Shown: positions 1 to 8,925 of the stretch, piece after piece
Numbering within the stretch: position 1 is the first letter of the stretch
How the letters are laid out: the number at the start of each line of letters is the position of its first letter
Assembly (NCBI GenBank): GCA_002441265.1
Contig: DJVQ01000038.1
Coordinates: 3,534 to 47,865, forward strand
Direction of reading: 5' to 3'
Source: Syntrophaceae bacterium UBA6252
GTDB lineage: Bacteria; Desulfobacterota; Syntrophia; Syntrophales; UBA6807
Length of the DNA: 44,332 nucleotides
Notes under the pieces: model-generated
Database searches by the model: none
What the model saw: only the letters and a program-made list of their open reading frames with translations
Told to the model about the DNA's origin: nothing
Program-made: the position numbers and the translations under genes

Positions 1-311
1 GCCAGGATGAAAAATCGCAGCTGAAGAACAAGGTGAAGGCCATGAAGGTTCTCCGGGCCCGGCTCCTGGACCGGATGCAGGAGGAACAGAACGCCCGGAT
101 TTCCGAAGCGAGGAGAAAACAGGTGGGAAGCGGCGACCGGAGCGAGCGGATCCGGACCTACAACTTTCCTCAGGGGCGTATCACGGATCACCGGATCGGG
201 CTCACCCTCTACAACCTGGAAAAGGTGCTCGACGGCGACCTGGACGAGTTCATCGATGGACTCATCACGCACTACCAGGCGGAAGCCCTCAAGTCCGCGG
301 CGGCGCTCTGA
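1..311 (+). CDS. prfA: Peptide chain release factor 1, C-terminal fragment
   Basis: Release factor 1 recognises UAA and UAG stop codons and triggers peptide release on the ribosome. Only the last 103 or so codons are present; the reading frame is already open at base 3 and the gene begins outside the window, so the GGQ motif and the codon-recognition domain cannot be seen. The visible residues begin QDEKSQLKNK and continue through RTYNFPQGRITDHRIGL, which is the conserved C-terminal region of class I bacterial release factors. The run of residues typical of RF1 rather than RF2, and the neighbour prmC whose product methylates release factors, support RF1. The gene ends in TGA at 309-311, 73 bases before prmC. 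Confidence 0.93.
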   Translation, partial: QDEKSQLKNKVKAMKVLRARLLDRMQEEQNARISEARRKQVGSGDRSERIRTYNFPQGRITDHRIGLTLYNLEKVLDGDLDEFIDGLITHYQAEALKSAAAL

Positions 312-384
312 GGGACCCCGCCGCCTTGCCGCAATGCCTCTCCCTCGGAACCGCCGGCCGGATCATGCGCCCGCAGAAAGTCCG

Positions 385-1257
385 ATGAATCGTGAAGCGT
401 CACCGCCGACCCTGAAGACGGTCCTCCAGGAAGGGACGGCCCTGCTGCAGCGGTCGGGAAGCCCCTCTCCCAGGCTCGACGCGGAACTTCTCCTGGCCGG
501 AGCCCTGAAGCGGGACCGGGTCTTTCTGTACCGGGAAAGCGGTGCGGCGATGGAGAAAGAGGCCCTGGAACGCTACCGCGGCCTCATCGGCAGGAGACAG
601 GCGGGGGAGCCCGTCGCCTATCTCCTCGGGAGGAAGGAATTCTGGTCCCTCGATTTTATCGTCGACCGCCGCGTTCTCATCCCGAGGCCGGAAACGGAGG
701 TGCTCGTCGAGGAGGTGATCCGCCTGTTCCGGGATACGAATGACGGGACCCTTTCGTTCATCGACGTGGGAACGGGATCGGGAGCCCTTGCGGTGACCCT
801 GGCCCGTCTGTTCCCCGGCGCCCGGGTGGCCGCGTCGGACATCTCCCTGGAGGCCCTGGGGATCGCCGCGGCGAACAGCGAAAGACACGGCGTGCGCCAC
901 CGGATCGATTTTTTCTGCGGGGATCTCCTGGATGCCGTGAAAGGCCCCTTCGACTGCATCGTTTCCAATCCCCCCTACATCGATGCCGGGACTTACGTCC
1001 GCCTGGACCCGGGGGTCCGGGATTTCGAACCCGCCGGGGCCCTCCTGGCGGGTCCGGAGGGGATCGAATGCCATCGGGCCCTGGCCGTCCAGGCGAAGGC
1101 CCGCCTCAGGCCGGGGGGGTGGCTCGTCATGGAGGCGGGCGAGGGCCAGGGAGACCGGATCCGCGGCCTGCTCGAGGCGTGCGGGGCCTATGAAGACATC
1201 TTTTTTCGAAGGGATTACGGCGGCCGGGACCGGGTGGTCGCCGCCAGAAGGAGTTGA
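385..1257 (+). CDS. prmC: Release factor glutamine N5-methyltransferase
   Basis: PrmC (HemK) methylates the glutamine of the GGQ motif of release factors using S-adenosylmethionine. The protein is 290 residues, usual for the family. A helical N-terminal domain is followed by the Rossmann methyltransferase domain with the SAM-binding motif DVGTGSG near residues 127-133 and the diagnostic NPPY motif at residues 195-198, which holds the target glutamine. ATG at 385 is chosen because it gives the usual family length; an upstream ATG at 334 in the same frame would add 17 arginine- and proline-rich residues that do not look like the family. It follows prfA, the gene for its substrate, and is separated from murA by only three bases, so the genes are probably cotranscribed. 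Confidence 0.95.
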   Translation: MNREASPPTLKTVLQEGTALLQRSGSPSPRLDAELLLAGALKRDRVFLYRESGAAMEKEALERYRGLIGRRQAGEPVAYLLGRKEFWSLDFIVDRRVLIPRPETEVLVEEVIRLFRDTNDGTLSFIDVGTGSGALAVTLARLFPGARVAASDISLEALGIAAANSERHGVRHRIDFFCGDLLDAVKGPFDCIVSNPPYIDAGTYVRLDPGVRDFEPAGALLAGPEGIECHRALAVQAKARLRPGGWLVMEAGEGQGDRIRGLLEACGAYEDIFFRRDYGGRDRVVAARRS

Positions 1258-1260
1258 TCC

Positions 1261-2511
1261 ATGGACAAAATGGTGATCTGCGGGGGCGAAAGACTCCGCG
1301 GGGAGGTCCGGGTGAGCGGTGCGAAAAACGCCGCCCTTCCCGTTCTCGTGTCCTCTATCCTGGCCGACGGCTGGAATACCTATCGTTGCGTTCCCGACCT
1401 GGTGGACGTACGGACCGTCAAGAAACTGCTTTCCGAACTCGGGGCCACCGTGGAGGGGACGAATCCCCTGAGGATCCATACGGGAAACCTGAACCAGTTC
1501 CAGGCCTCCTACGACCTGGTGAAGACCATGCGGGCCTCCGTTCTCGTTCTCGGGCCGCTCGTGGCCCGTCTCGGAAGGGCCCGGGTTTCCCTGCCCGGCG
1601 GCTGCGCCATCGGCGCGAGGCCGGTCAACCTCCACCTGAAGGCCCTGAAGGAGATGGGGGCCGACATCGATCTCAGGGAGGGATACATCGAGGCGAGGGC
1701 GGACCGCCTCAGGGGCGCGAGGATCTATTTCGACATCTCCACCGTCACGGGGACGGAGAACGTCCTGATGGCCGCCGTCCTCGCCGAGGGCACCACCATC
1801 CTCGAGAACGCCGCCCGGGAGCCGGAAGTGGTCAACCTGGCGGAGGTCCTCATCGGGATGGGGGCGAACATCGAGGGGGCCGGGACGGGAACGATCGTCG
1901 TCGAGGGGGTGAAAAGCCTCCGCCCCGCTTCCGGGACCATCATTCCGGACCGGATCGAGGCGGGGACCTTCGCCATCGCCGCGGCCATGACCGGCGGGGA
2001 TGTCCGTGTGCTCGACTGCATCCCCGTCCATCTGGACGCCCTCACGGCGAAGCTTGCCGAGGCGGGGTCGGTGATCGAGAAGCTGGAAAACGGCATCCGC
2101 GTCCGGGGACCGGAACGGATCGCGAGCGCCGACGTGATGACCCTCCCCTATCCGGGCTTCGCCACGGATCTGCAGGCCCAGTTCATGGCGCTCATGACCC
2201 GGGGAACGGGGACGAGCGTGATCCGGGAAACAGTGTTCGAAAACCGGTTCATGCATGTCCAGGAACTGGTCCGCCTGGGTGCGGACATCCGGATCGACGG
2301 AAACAGCGCCATCATCCGGGGCGTCGAGCGCCTGACGGGGGCCCCCGTCATGGCCACGGACCTCCGGGCCTCGGCATGCCTGGTCGTGGCGGCGCTCGCC
2401 GCGGAGGGCACGACGGAGCTGTCCAGGATCTACCATCTGGACCGGGGGTACGATTCGCTGGAAAAGAAGCTTTCCGGTCTCGGCGCAAACATCAGGAGGG
2501 TCAGGGGGTAA
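1261..2511 (+). CDS. murA: UDP-N-acetylglucosamine 1-carboxyvinyltransferase
   Basis: MurA transfers enolpyruvate from phosphoenolpyruvate to UDP-GlcNAc, the first committed step of peptidoglycan synthesis, in the cytoplasm. The protein is 416 residues, the standard length. The N-terminal motif SGAKNAALP contains the substrate-binding lysine K22. The active-site cysteine, also the fosfomycin target, is C115 in LPGGCAIGARPVN, so a fosfomycin-sensitive Cys form is predicted rather than the Asp variant seen in some lineages. The start ATG lies three bases after the prmC stop, with the sequence AGAAGGAG just upstream acting as ribosome binding site. The following hisD gene begins one base after the murA stop, indicating tight translational coupling. 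Confidence 0.97.
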   Translation: MDKMVICGGERLRGEVRVSGAKNAALPVLVSSILADGWNTYRCVPDLVDVRTVKKLLSELGATVEGTNPLRIHTGNLNQFQASYDLVKTMRASVLVLGPLVARLGRARVSLPGGCAIGARPVNLHLKALKEMGADIDLREGYIEARADRLRGARIYFDISTVTGTENVLMAAVLAEGTTILENAAREPEVVNLAEVLIGMGANIEGAGTGTIVVEGVKSLRPASGTIIPDRIEAGTFAIAAAMTGGDVRVLDCIPVHLDALTAKLAEAGSVIEKLENGIRVRGPERIASADVMTLPYPGFATDLQAQFMALMTRGTGTSVIRETVFENRFMHVQELVRLGADIRIDGNSAIIRGVERLTGAPVMATDLRASACLVVAALAAEGTTELSRIYHLDRGYDSLEKKLSGLGANIRRVRG

Positions 2512-2512
2512 C

Positions 2513-3811
2513 GTGAAGATCATCGATACGGCGCAGCGGACCTTCGAGGAGGAATTCCGGCGGATCCGGATGCGGAAGGCCGATTCGGACGCTTCCGTGG
2601 AAGAGACGGTGCGGGGGATTCTGGAGGACGTCCGGGAAAACGGGGATGAAGCGCTTTTCCGGTACACGGAACGGTTCGACGGCGTCCGCCTTTCCCGGGA
2701 CACCGTCGAGGTCCCCCGGGAGGAGATCGACCGGGCGGTCCGGGACCTGGACGGGGACGTCCTGAAGATCCTGGAAACGGCGGCGGAACGGATCGAGCGG
2801 TTCCACCGGAACCAGATCCTCCATTCCTGGCGGATGGAAGAGGAGGACGGCGCCGTCATGGGCCAGGAGATCGTCCCCCTCGGCCGCGTAGGGGTGTACG
2901 CGCCGGGCGGCCTCGCCCCGTATCCCTCGACGGTCCTCATGGGGGCCGTCCCCGCCCGCGTGGCGGGGGTCCGGGAGATCTTTCTCGCCACGCCGGCGAA
3001 ACAGGGGGGGGTGAGTCCCCTCCTTCTTGCCGCCGCCCATGTCGCCGGGGTGACCCGGGTGTTCCGGATGGGAGGGGCCCAGGCCGTGGCGGCCCTCGCC
3101 TACGGTACGGAATCGGTGCCCGCGGTGGACAAGATCGTCGGGCCGGGGAACCTCTACGTGGCCACGGCGAAAAGGCTGGTCTTCGGGGACGTGGGAATCG
3201 ACATGATCGCAGGGCCGAGCGAGATCGTGGTCGTCTCCGACGGAACGGGGGATCCCGAGGTCATCGCCGCCGACCTCCTGTCGCAGGCGGAGCATGACGA
3301 GATGGCCTGCGCCCTCCTTCTCACCCCGGACCGGGAACTGGCCCGGAAGGTGTCCGCGGCGGCGGACCGCCAGCTCGGGGACCTTTCCCGGGGGGCCATC
3401 GCACGAAAGGCGATGGAGCGGTTCGGCCGGGTCGTCGTGACGGCCGGCCTCGACGAAGCCCTGTTTCTCGCCAACCGTTTCTCCCCGGAGCACCTGGAGC
3501 TCATGGTCCGGGACCCGGAGGCGCTCTTGCCCCGGATCACCTCCGCCGGCGCCGTCTTTCTCGGGGAGCACACGCCCGAGGCCCTGGGGGACTATCTCGC
3601 CGGCCCCAACCACATCCTCCCCACGGGCGGAACGGCCCGTTTCTCCTCCCCCCTCGGCGTCTACGATTTCGTGAAGCGGATGAGCGTGCTCCGTTTCACG
3701 CCGGCGGCCCTCCGCCGCTGCGGGGAACAGGTCGTGCGCTTTGCGGGGATCGAGGGGCTCGACGCTCACGGAAGGGCCGTTGCTTTTCGGATCGGATCAA
3801 AAAAGTCTTGA
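2513..3811 (+). CDS. hisD: Histidinol dehydrogenase
   Basis: HisD catalyses the last two steps of histidine biosynthesis, oxidising L-histidinol to L-histidine with NAD and zinc. The 432-residue protein is of usual length. Recognisable family blocks are GRVGVYAPGGLAPYPST, the GPGNLYVATAKRLVFG segment, MIAGPSEIVVV, the zinc-ligand region SQAEHDEMA and the catalytic Glu-His pair in SPEHLEL. The start codon is GTG at 2513, one base after the murA stop; AGGAGGGTCAGGGGGT upstream supplies a ribosome binding site. No other his gene lies nearby; hisC is about 26 kb away in this window, so the histidine pathway is not organised as a single operon here. The stop codon overlaps a good -35 hexamer for the downstream tRNA. 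Confidence 0.96.
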   Translation: MKIIDTAQRTFEEEFRRIRMRKADSDASVEETVRGILEDVRENGDEALFRYTERFDGVRLSRDTVEVPREEIDRAVRDLDGDVLKILETAAERIERFHRNQILHSWRMEEEDGAVMGQEIVPLGRVGVYAPGGLAPYPSTVLMGAVPARVAGVREIFLATPAKQGGVSPLLLAAAHVAGVTRVFRMGGAQAVAALAYGTESVPAVDKIVGPGNLYVATAKRLVFGDVGIDMIAGPSEIVVVSDGTGDPEVIAADLLSQAEHDEMACALLLTPDRELARKVSAAADRQLGDLSRGAIARKAMERFGRVVVTAGLDEALFLANRFSPEHLELMVRDPEALLPRITSAGAVFLGEHTPEALGDYLAGPNHILPTGGTARFSSPLGVYDFVKRMSVLRFTPAALRRCGEQVVRFAGIEGLDAHGRAVAFRIGSKKS

Positions 3812-3839
3812 CAAAATACCCGATTTCGTTCATGTAAGG
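3808..3839 (+). promoter_or_regulatory. Candidate sigma-70 promoter for tRNA-Gly
   Basis: A perfect -35 hexamer TTGACA (3808-3813) overlaps the hisD stop codon. The best -10 match, TGTAAG at 3834-3839 (four of six), lies 20 bases further on, which is longer than ideal. Transcription would begin roughly 20 bases before the tRNA. The -35 is convincing; the -10 is not. Confidence 0.4.
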
Positions 3840-3864
3840 AATCCCTGAACGGAGGAATTTCGAG

Positions 3865-3939
3865 GCGGGCGTAATTCAGCGGTAGAATGTCAGCTTCCCA
3901 AGCTGGACGTCGTGGGTTCGATCCCCATCGCCCGCTCCA
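3865..3939 (+). tRNA. tRNA-Gly (anticodon CCC), CCA encoded
   Basis: The 75-base sequence folds as a cloverleaf: acceptor arm GCGGGCG pairing with CGCCCGC, a D arm with AGCGGTAGA, an anticodon stem TCAGC/GCTGG enclosing the loop TTCCCAA, and a T arm with GGTTCGATCCC. The loop places CCC at positions 34-36, reading the glycine codon GGG. The discriminator T and terminal CCA are encoded. The sequence closely resembles Escherichia coli tRNA-Gly(CCC). It stands alone between hisD and rimP with its own terminator at 4005. Confidence 0.96.
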
Positions 3940-4004
3940 TTTCTGATTGTAAATTCCCTGACGTTGTATTTCAGGGCGTTCGCAGCGGCGCTGGTTTTTT
4001 TCAG

Positions 4005-4028
4005 AAGTGGGCTTTGCCCACTTTTTTG
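4005..4028 (+). terminator. Rho-independent terminator after tRNA-Gly
   Basis: Perfect 8-bp stem AAGTGGGC (4005-4012), loop TTT and GCCCACTT (4016-4023), running directly into a T tract. It lies 65 bases after the tRNA and 41 bases before rimP, so it should end the tRNA transcript and separate it from the rimP-nusA-infB operon. Confidence 0.85.
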
Positions 4029-4068
4029 TTTTAATAGATCGCGGAATATCCGTCCGTCGTTCCAGCCC

Positions 4069-4605
4069 ATGACAACGGGAAGAGAAGTGGACAGAAGGAA
4101 GCAGGGGGAGAAGAGGCGCCTTTCGGAGGCCGAGGGACGTCTCCATCGCGAACGGATCATCGCCCTCGTCGATCCCCTTCTCCGGTCGGACGGGATGGAG
4201 CTGGTCGAGGTGGAATGCCTCCGGATGCCTTCCCGGTGGCTCGTGCGGGTGTACATGGACCGCGAGGGCGGCGTGACCCTGGACGACTGCGCCGCCGCGA
4301 GCAGCGAGATCGGGGACCTGCTGAACGCCCACGATCTCCCCCCGGGACCCTACCTGCTCGAAGTGTCGTCCCCGGGGCTGGACCGCCCTCTCGTGAGGGA
4401 CGAGGATTTTCTGAAATACCGCGGTTCCAGGATCCGTCTGAAACTCAGGGCTCCCCTCGAGGGCAGGAAGAACTACTCCGGAATCCTGGAGGAATACGTC
4501 GCGGACGGGGAGTCGAAAGAGATCCTTCTCCGGGAGGGGGAAACGGCCCACCGGATTCCCAGGGATCTCGTTTCGAAGGCCAGACTGGAATATGAAATAC
4601 AGTGA
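4069..4605 (+). CDS. rimP: Ribosome maturation factor RimP
   Basis: RimP assists maturation of the 30S ribosomal subunit. The protein is 178 residues with the two-domain RimP layout: an N-terminal alpha-beta domain containing ELVEVECLRM and VRVYMDREGGVTLDDCAA, then the conserved block YLLEVSSPGLDRPL and a C-terminal SH3-like barrel (FLKYRGSRIRLKLRAPLEGRKNYSGIL). ATG at 4069 is taken as the start because it lies beyond the upstream terminator; the first 20 or so residues are a basic extension before the family core. The gene heads the widely conserved rimP-nusA-infB operon and is followed by nusA after 16 bases. Confidence 0.94.
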   Translation: MTTGREVDRRKQGEKRRLSEAEGRLHRERIIALVDPLLRSDGMELVEVECLRMPSRWLVRVYMDREGGVTLDDCAAASSEIGDLLNAHDLPPGPYLLEVSSPGLDRPLVRDEDFLKYRGSRIRLKLRAPLEGRKNYSGILEEYVADGESKEILLREGETAHRIPRDLVSKARLEYEIQ

Positions 4606-4621
4606 TTCCTAGTGGGAGGGC

Positions 4622-5893
4622 ATGATGGTACTTCCGGAATTGAAACGCCTCATCGAGCAGATGGGAAAGGAAAAGGGGATCGACAAGGAGTTGATCGTCG
4701 AGGCGCTCACGTCAGCCGTTCTTTCCGCGGCGAGGAAGAAACTCGGTCAGAATCTGATTCTTGAGGTTCAGTATAACGACGATGTCGGGGAGATCGAGGT
4801 TTTTCAGTTCAAGACCGTCGTCGACAAGGTGATCAACGAGGACACCCAGCTCTCCATCGACGAGGCCCGGGAAACCCTGGACGATGCGGCGGAACTGGGA
4901 GACAGCCTGGGAGTCAAGCTGGACACGAGTTCCTTCGGGCGCATCGCCGTCCAGACGGCCCGGCAGATCGTCATCCAGAAGGTCCGGGACGCCGAGCGGG
5001 ACAAGATCTACGACGAATACAAGGACCGGAAGGGAGAGATCATCAGCGGGTTCGTCCAGCGTTTCGAGCAGGGGAACATCATCGTCAATCTCGGACGGAC
5101 GGAGGGCATCCTGCCCACGTCGGAACAGATCTCCCGGGAGACCTACAAGCGGGGCGACCGGGTCCGGGCGTACGTGTGCGATGTGCGGAAGACCCTGAAA
5201 GGCCCCCAGATCGTTCTTTCCAGAACCCATCCGAGCTTCCTGAAATCCCTTTTCGAGCTCGAGGTTCCCGAGATTTCCGAGGGCCTCATCGAGATCGTCG
5301 GCGTCGCCAGGGAGCCGGGGAACCGTTCCAAGATTTCCGTGAAGACCAGGGAGAAGGACATCGATCCCGTCGGCGCGTGCGTCGGTGTCAGGGGATCGCG
5401 GGTGCAAAGCGTCGTCCAGGAGCTCAAGGGGGAAAAGATCGACATCGTTCCCTTCGTTTCCGATCCCGTGCAGTACGTCTGCAACGCCCTTTCGCCGGCC
5501 AAGGTGGACCGGGTGCTCATGTATGACGAACTGCACGCCATGGAAGTGATCGTCCCCGACGACCAGCTCTCGCTGGCCATCGGGAAGAACGGGCAGAACG
5601 TGCGCCTCGCGGCCCGGCTGACGGGCTGGAAAATCGACGTGAAGAGCAAGTCCAGGATGGAGAAGAAGGAAGAACCGGGAGCGAAGGACCTGATGCGTCT
5701 TTCCGGCATGGAGGAAAAGACGGCGGACCTGCTCTTCCGGGAGGGGTTCAAGACGCTTCCCTTGATTGCCTCGGCGGATCCCGAAGTGTTGACAACCCTT
5801 TCGGGAATCAGTAAAGAACGAATCCAGCAGTGGGTTTCCGAAGCGGGAAAGCTGATCGACGAGGACACGGCGGCAAAGGAGCCGGCGAGTTAG
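4622..5893 (+). CDS. nusA: Transcription termination/antitermination factor NusA
   Basis: NusA binds RNA polymerase and nascent RNA and modulates pausing, termination and antitermination. The protein is 423 residues. In order it shows the N-terminal polymerase-binding domain (residues 1-130), an S1 RNA-binding domain (about 135-200, GEIISGFVQRFEQGNIIVNLG), two KH domains (about 230-345, including DPVGACVGVRGSRVQ and SLAIGKNGQNVRLAARLTGW) and one helix-hairpin-helix-rich C-terminal segment (about 355-410). It lacks the second C-terminal acidic repeat of the enterobacterial protein, which is common outside gammaproteobacteria. GGGAGGG just upstream supports the ATG at 4622; a second in-frame ATG at 4625 is equally possible. 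Confidence 0.96.
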   Translation: MMVLPELKRLIEQMGKEKGIDKELIVEALTSAVLSAARKKLGQNLILEVQYNDDVGEIEVFQFKTVVDKVINEDTQLSIDEARETLDDAAELGDSLGVKLDTSSFGRIAVQTARQIVIQKVRDAERDKIYDEYKDRKGEIISGFVQRFEQGNIIVNLGRTEGILPTSEQISRETYKRGDRVRAYVCDVRKTLKGPQIVLSRTHPSFLKSLFELEVPEISEGLIEIVGVAREPGNRSKISVKTREKDIDPVGACVGVRGSRVQSVVQELKGEKIDIVPFVSDPVQYVCNALSPAKVDRVLMYDELHAMEVIVPDDQLSLAIGKNGQNVRLAARLTGWKIDVKSKSRMEKKEEPGAKDLMRLSGMEEKTADLLFREGFKTLPLIASADPEVLTTLSGISKERIQQWVSEAGKLIDEDTAAKEPAS

Positions 5894-5921
5894 GAAAACA
5901 GATCTTCGAGGAGTGACGTGC

Positions 5922-8576
5922 ATGTCCAAGACAAGGGTGTATGAACTGGCAAAAGAATTCAACATGGAAAACAAGGAATTGATTTCCAGGTTGGAGAAGC
6001 TGGGTATTGCCGTCAAGTCGCATTCGAGCACCCTCGAAGACTACGAGGTGGATCGGGTCCGGGAGGAATTCTCCCTGGGGAAGCGAAGCAAGGTTATTGA
6101 AGAGCGCGTGAAATCCACGGTGATCCGCAGGAGGGCGGTCCGCCCCCCGGAGGAACTGGTTGCGGAAGGCGAGCTCGCCGCCGAGGCGGCTCCCGAGGCC
6201 CCGGCCCCGGAGGCGGCCCCCGCGGCGGTGGAAGCGGCGGTTCCGCCCGAACCGGAGAAACCGGCGGCGGTTCCCGAGGCCCCGGTCCCGGAGGCGCCCC
6301 CCGCGCCCGTGGAAGCGGCCGTTCCTCCCCCGGAGGCGGCGGCTCCGGAAAAGAAGGAAATCCCCGTCGAGGCCCCTCCCGCGGCGCCTGAACAGGCGGC
6401 GGCGCGTCCGCCCGAACCGGAGAAACCGGCGGCGGTAGCGGCGGCTCCGACGGAACCCGCGGCCGCAGCAGAACCGAAGGTGTCCGCGGAAAAGATACCC
6501 GCCCCGGCGAGACCCGCTGGCAGGCCGGCGCCCCCGGCGGCGCGGGAAGCGGCGAAACCGGCCGTGGCGGCGAAAGAGGCCGAGGCGAAAAAACCTCCCG
6601 CGGAAAAGGAGAAACCGGGAAAGAAGAAGAAACCCGTGGAAGTCGTCATGGGCGCCGATGCCGCGGCCAGGAAGAAACTGCCCCCGAAGGTCCAGAAGCT
6701 GGACAAGAAGCCGCTCCGCGTCCTGGTGCACGAGGAGGAGGAAGAAATTCCCGGAAAGACGGACAGGAAAAGGGAAGCGGCCGTCGTCCGGATGAAGAAG
6801 ACGGAAATCACTACTCCCAAGGCGATCAAAAGGAGAATCAAAGTGGACGAGGCCATCCGCGTGGGCGACCTGGCCAGGAAAATGGGCGTGAAGGCGAGCG
6901 ACGTGATCCAGAAGCTCATCGCGCTCGGAATCATGGTGAACATCAACCAGTATATCGATGCGGACGTGGCGGCCCTGGTGAGCGGCGAATTCGGCTATCA
7001 GGTGGAATCCGTGGGAGTGGACGTGGAGGGCATCCTTCCGTCCGACGAGGTGCGTCCCGAAAAGCTGAGGGCAAGGGCGCCCGTTGTGACGGTCATGGGA
7101 CACGTGGACCACGGGAAGACCTCGCTCCTTGACGCCATCCGGCGGACCAACGTGATCGACGGGGAAGCGGGGGGGATCACCCAGGCCATCGGCGCCTATC
7201 ACGTGCGGATTCACGACCGCGACATCGTCTTTCTCGACACGCCCGGCCACGAGGCGTTCACTTCCCTCAGGGCCCGGGGCGCCCAGGTCACGGACATCGT
7301 GGTGCTGGTCGTCGCCGCTGACGACGGCGTCATGGACCAGACCGTGGAGGCCATCAACCACTCGAAGGCGGCCGGGGTGCCCATGATCGTGGCCATCAAC
7401 AAGATGGACAAACCCGGCGCGAAGCCCGAGCAGATCAAGCAGAAGCTCTCCGACCTGGGGCTGGTTCCCGAGGACTGGGGGGGCGACACGATCTACGCGG
7501 AGGTGTCGGCGAAGAAGAAAACGGGGATCGAGGAGCTCCTGGAACTGATCCTTCTCCAGGCCGACGTCCTGGAGCTGAAGGCCGATCCCGACCGGCCCGC
7601 CCGGGGGATCATCATCGAGTCCAAGATCGACCGGGGCCGGGGCCCGGTGGCGACGGTCATCATCCAGTCGGGGACCATCCGGGAGGGAGACGCCTTCGTG
7701 TCGAAAACGGAGAGCGGCAAGGTGCGGGCCCTCATGAACGACAAGGGCCAGCGGGTGAAGAGTGCGGGGCCCTCCATGCCCGTCGAGGTGATCGGCTTTT
7801 CCGGGGTGCCCCAGGCGGGTCTCGATTTCACCGTCGTGGAGGACGACCGGAAGGCCAAGGACATCGCCGGATACTGGGTCATGAAGGAACGGGAGAAGGA
7901 ACTCTCCAAGACCTCGAAGGTCACCCTCGACCAGCTCTACGAGCGGATCAAGGAAGGGGCCAAGGAACTGAACGTGATCCTCAAGGCCGACGTCCAGGGG
8001 TCCCTGGAGGCCCTCACGGAGGCCCTCCAGAAACTGGGCACGGAGGACGTCAAGGTCCGGGTGATCCACGGCTCCACGGGCGCCGTCACGGAAACGGACG
8101 TCATGCTCGCTTCCGCTTCCGACGCGGTGGTCATCGGCTTCAAGGTCCGTCCCGATTACCGGGTCCTCGAAATCGCCGACCGGGAAGGGGTGGAGATCAA
8201 GGTCTACGACATCATCTACGACGTCATCGCCCAGGTGAAGGCGGCCATGGAAGGGCTTCTGGAGCCCTTGTTCCAGGAGGTTCTCCAGGGCCATGCCGAG
8301 GTGCGGAACCTGTTCCGGGTGCCCAAGGTGGGAACGGTGGCGGGATGCTACGTCACCGACGGAAAGGTGGTCCGGACCGCCTCCATCCGGCTCCTCCGGG
8401 ACGGTGTGGTGGTGTACGACGGGAAGATCTTTTCCCTCAAGCGGTTCAAGGAGGATGCCAGGGAGGTCGCCACCGGGTACGAGTGCGGCATCGGGCTGGA
8501 GAATTTCAACGACATCAAGCTCGGCGACGTCCTCGAGACCTACGTGAAGGAGCAGGTGGAGCGGAAGCCCTTGTAA
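5922..8576 (+). CDS. infB: Translation initiation factor IF-2
   Basis: IF-2 is the GTPase that places initiator tRNA in the ribosomal P site and promotes subunit joining. The protein is 884 residues. An IF2_N module opens it (MSKTRVYELAKEFNMENKEL), followed by a long linker of alanine, proline, glutamate and lysine (about residues 75-240), a second IF2_N module near 305-360, then the GTPase core with G1 GHVDHGKTS, G3 DTPGHEAF and G4 NKMDKP, and domains II to IV to the C terminus. ATG at 5922 follows a GAGGAG ribosome binding site; a GTG nine bases upstream in frame is less likely. The repetitive linker is annotated separately. The gene lies between nusA and ylxP, as in many bacteria. Confidence 0.97.
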   Translation: MSKTRVYELAKEFNMENKELISRLEKLGIAVKSHSSTLEDYEVDRVREEFSLGKRSKVIEERVKSTVIRRRAVRPPEELVAEGELAAEAAPEAPAPEAAPAAVEAAVPPEPEKPAAVPEAPVPEAPPAPVEAAVPPPEAAAPEKKEIPVEAPPAAPEQAAARPPEPEKPAAVAAAPTEPAAAAEPKVSAEKIPAPARPAGRPAPPAAREAAKPAVAAKEAEAKKPPAEKEKPGKKKKPVEVVMGADAAARKKLPPKVQKLDKKPLRVLVHEEEEEIPGKTDRKREAAVVRMKKTEITTPKAIKRRIKVDEAIRVGDLARKMGVKASDVIQKLIALGIMVNINQYIDADVAALVSGEFGYQVESVGVDVEGILPSDEVRPEKLRARAPVVTVMGHVDHGKTSLLDAIRRTNVIDGEAGGITQAIGAYHVRIHDRDIVFLDTPGHEAFTSLRARGAQVTDIVVLVVAADDGVMDQTVEAINHSKAAGVPMIVAINKMDKPGAKPEQIKQKLSDLGLVPEDWGGDTIYAEVSAKKKTGIEELLELILLQADVLELKADPDRPARGIIIESKIDRGRGPVATVIIQSGTIREGDAFVSKTESGKVRALMNDKGQRVKSAGPSMPVEVIGFSGVPQAGLDFTVVEDDRKAKDIAGYWVMKEREKELSKTSKVTLDQLYERIKEGAKELNVILKADVQGSLEALTEALQKLGTEDVKVRVIHGSTGAVTETDVMLASASDAVVIGFKVRPDYRVLEIADREGVEIKVYDIIYDVIAQVKAAMEGLLEPLFQEVLQGHAEVRNLFRVPKVGTVAGCYVTDGKVVRTASIRLLRDGVVVYDGKIFSLKRFKEDAREVATGYECGIGLENFNDIKLGDVLETYVKEQVERKPL
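6192..6353 (+). repeat. 81-bp tandem repeat in the infB linker
   Basis: Two imperfect copies of an 81-bp unit start at 6192 and 6273 and encode 27-residue repeats beginning PEAPAPEAAPAAVEAAVPP and PEAPVPEAPPAPVEAAVPP. A further stretch of the same unit, CCGCCCGAACCGGAGAAACC, recurs unchanged near 6409. The repeats stay in frame and expand only the disordered IF-2 linker, so copy number may vary between strains. Confidence 0.75.
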
Positions 8577-8583
8577 CGGTCCA

Positions 8584-8925
8584 ATGGTTGTCGGAACGGC
8601 GGTCATCGATCTCTTCATCGTGGAGAGCAGGTCCCTGAAGGAGAAGCGGGGGGTCCTCCGGAGGATCATCAGCCGGGTGCGGAACACCTTCAACGTGTCC
8701 GTCGCCGAGGTGGACAGCCAGGATCACTGGAAACGGGCCGTCATCGGGTTCGCCGTCGTGGGAAACGAGACGCCCTTCGTCCAGTCCGTGACGGACAAGA
8801 TCTGCGCCTTCATCGAGGAACTGGGAATCGCCGAGGTGGTCCACGTACGGACCGAACTGATCCGGATTTCCCGGGGCTTCGACGAACCGGGGGAATACGG
8901 AGAAGAGAAATTCAATGACTTTTAA
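8584..8925 (+). CDS. ylxP: DUF503 (YlxP-like) protein
   Basis: A 113-residue protein of the DUF503/YlxP family, found in the nusA-infB-rbfA operon of many bacteria. The function is not settled; the location and small size suggest a role in ribosome assembly or translation, which is inference. The family pattern is visible: an N-terminal beta strand, then the SLKEKRGVLRRIISRVRNTFNVSVAEVD block and DHWKRAVIGFAVVGNE. The ATG is seven bases after the infB stop. The 3' end overlaps the start of rbfA by 11 bases, so the two are likely translationally coupled. Confidence 0.9.
   Translation: MVVGTAVIDLFIVESRSLKEKRGVLRRIISRVRNTFNVSVAEVDSQDHWKRAVIGFAVVGNETPFVQSVTDKICAFIEELGIAEVVHVRTELIRISRGFDEPGEYGEEKFNDF

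Noticed and set aside
400..2991. Long open frame on the - strand opposite prmC and murA
   Set aside because: It reads as arginine-, proline- and histidine-rich low-complexity protein and lies opposite two intact, recognised genes. GC-rich codon usage produces such frames; the same holds for 5808-8693 and 21703-25440 on the - strand.
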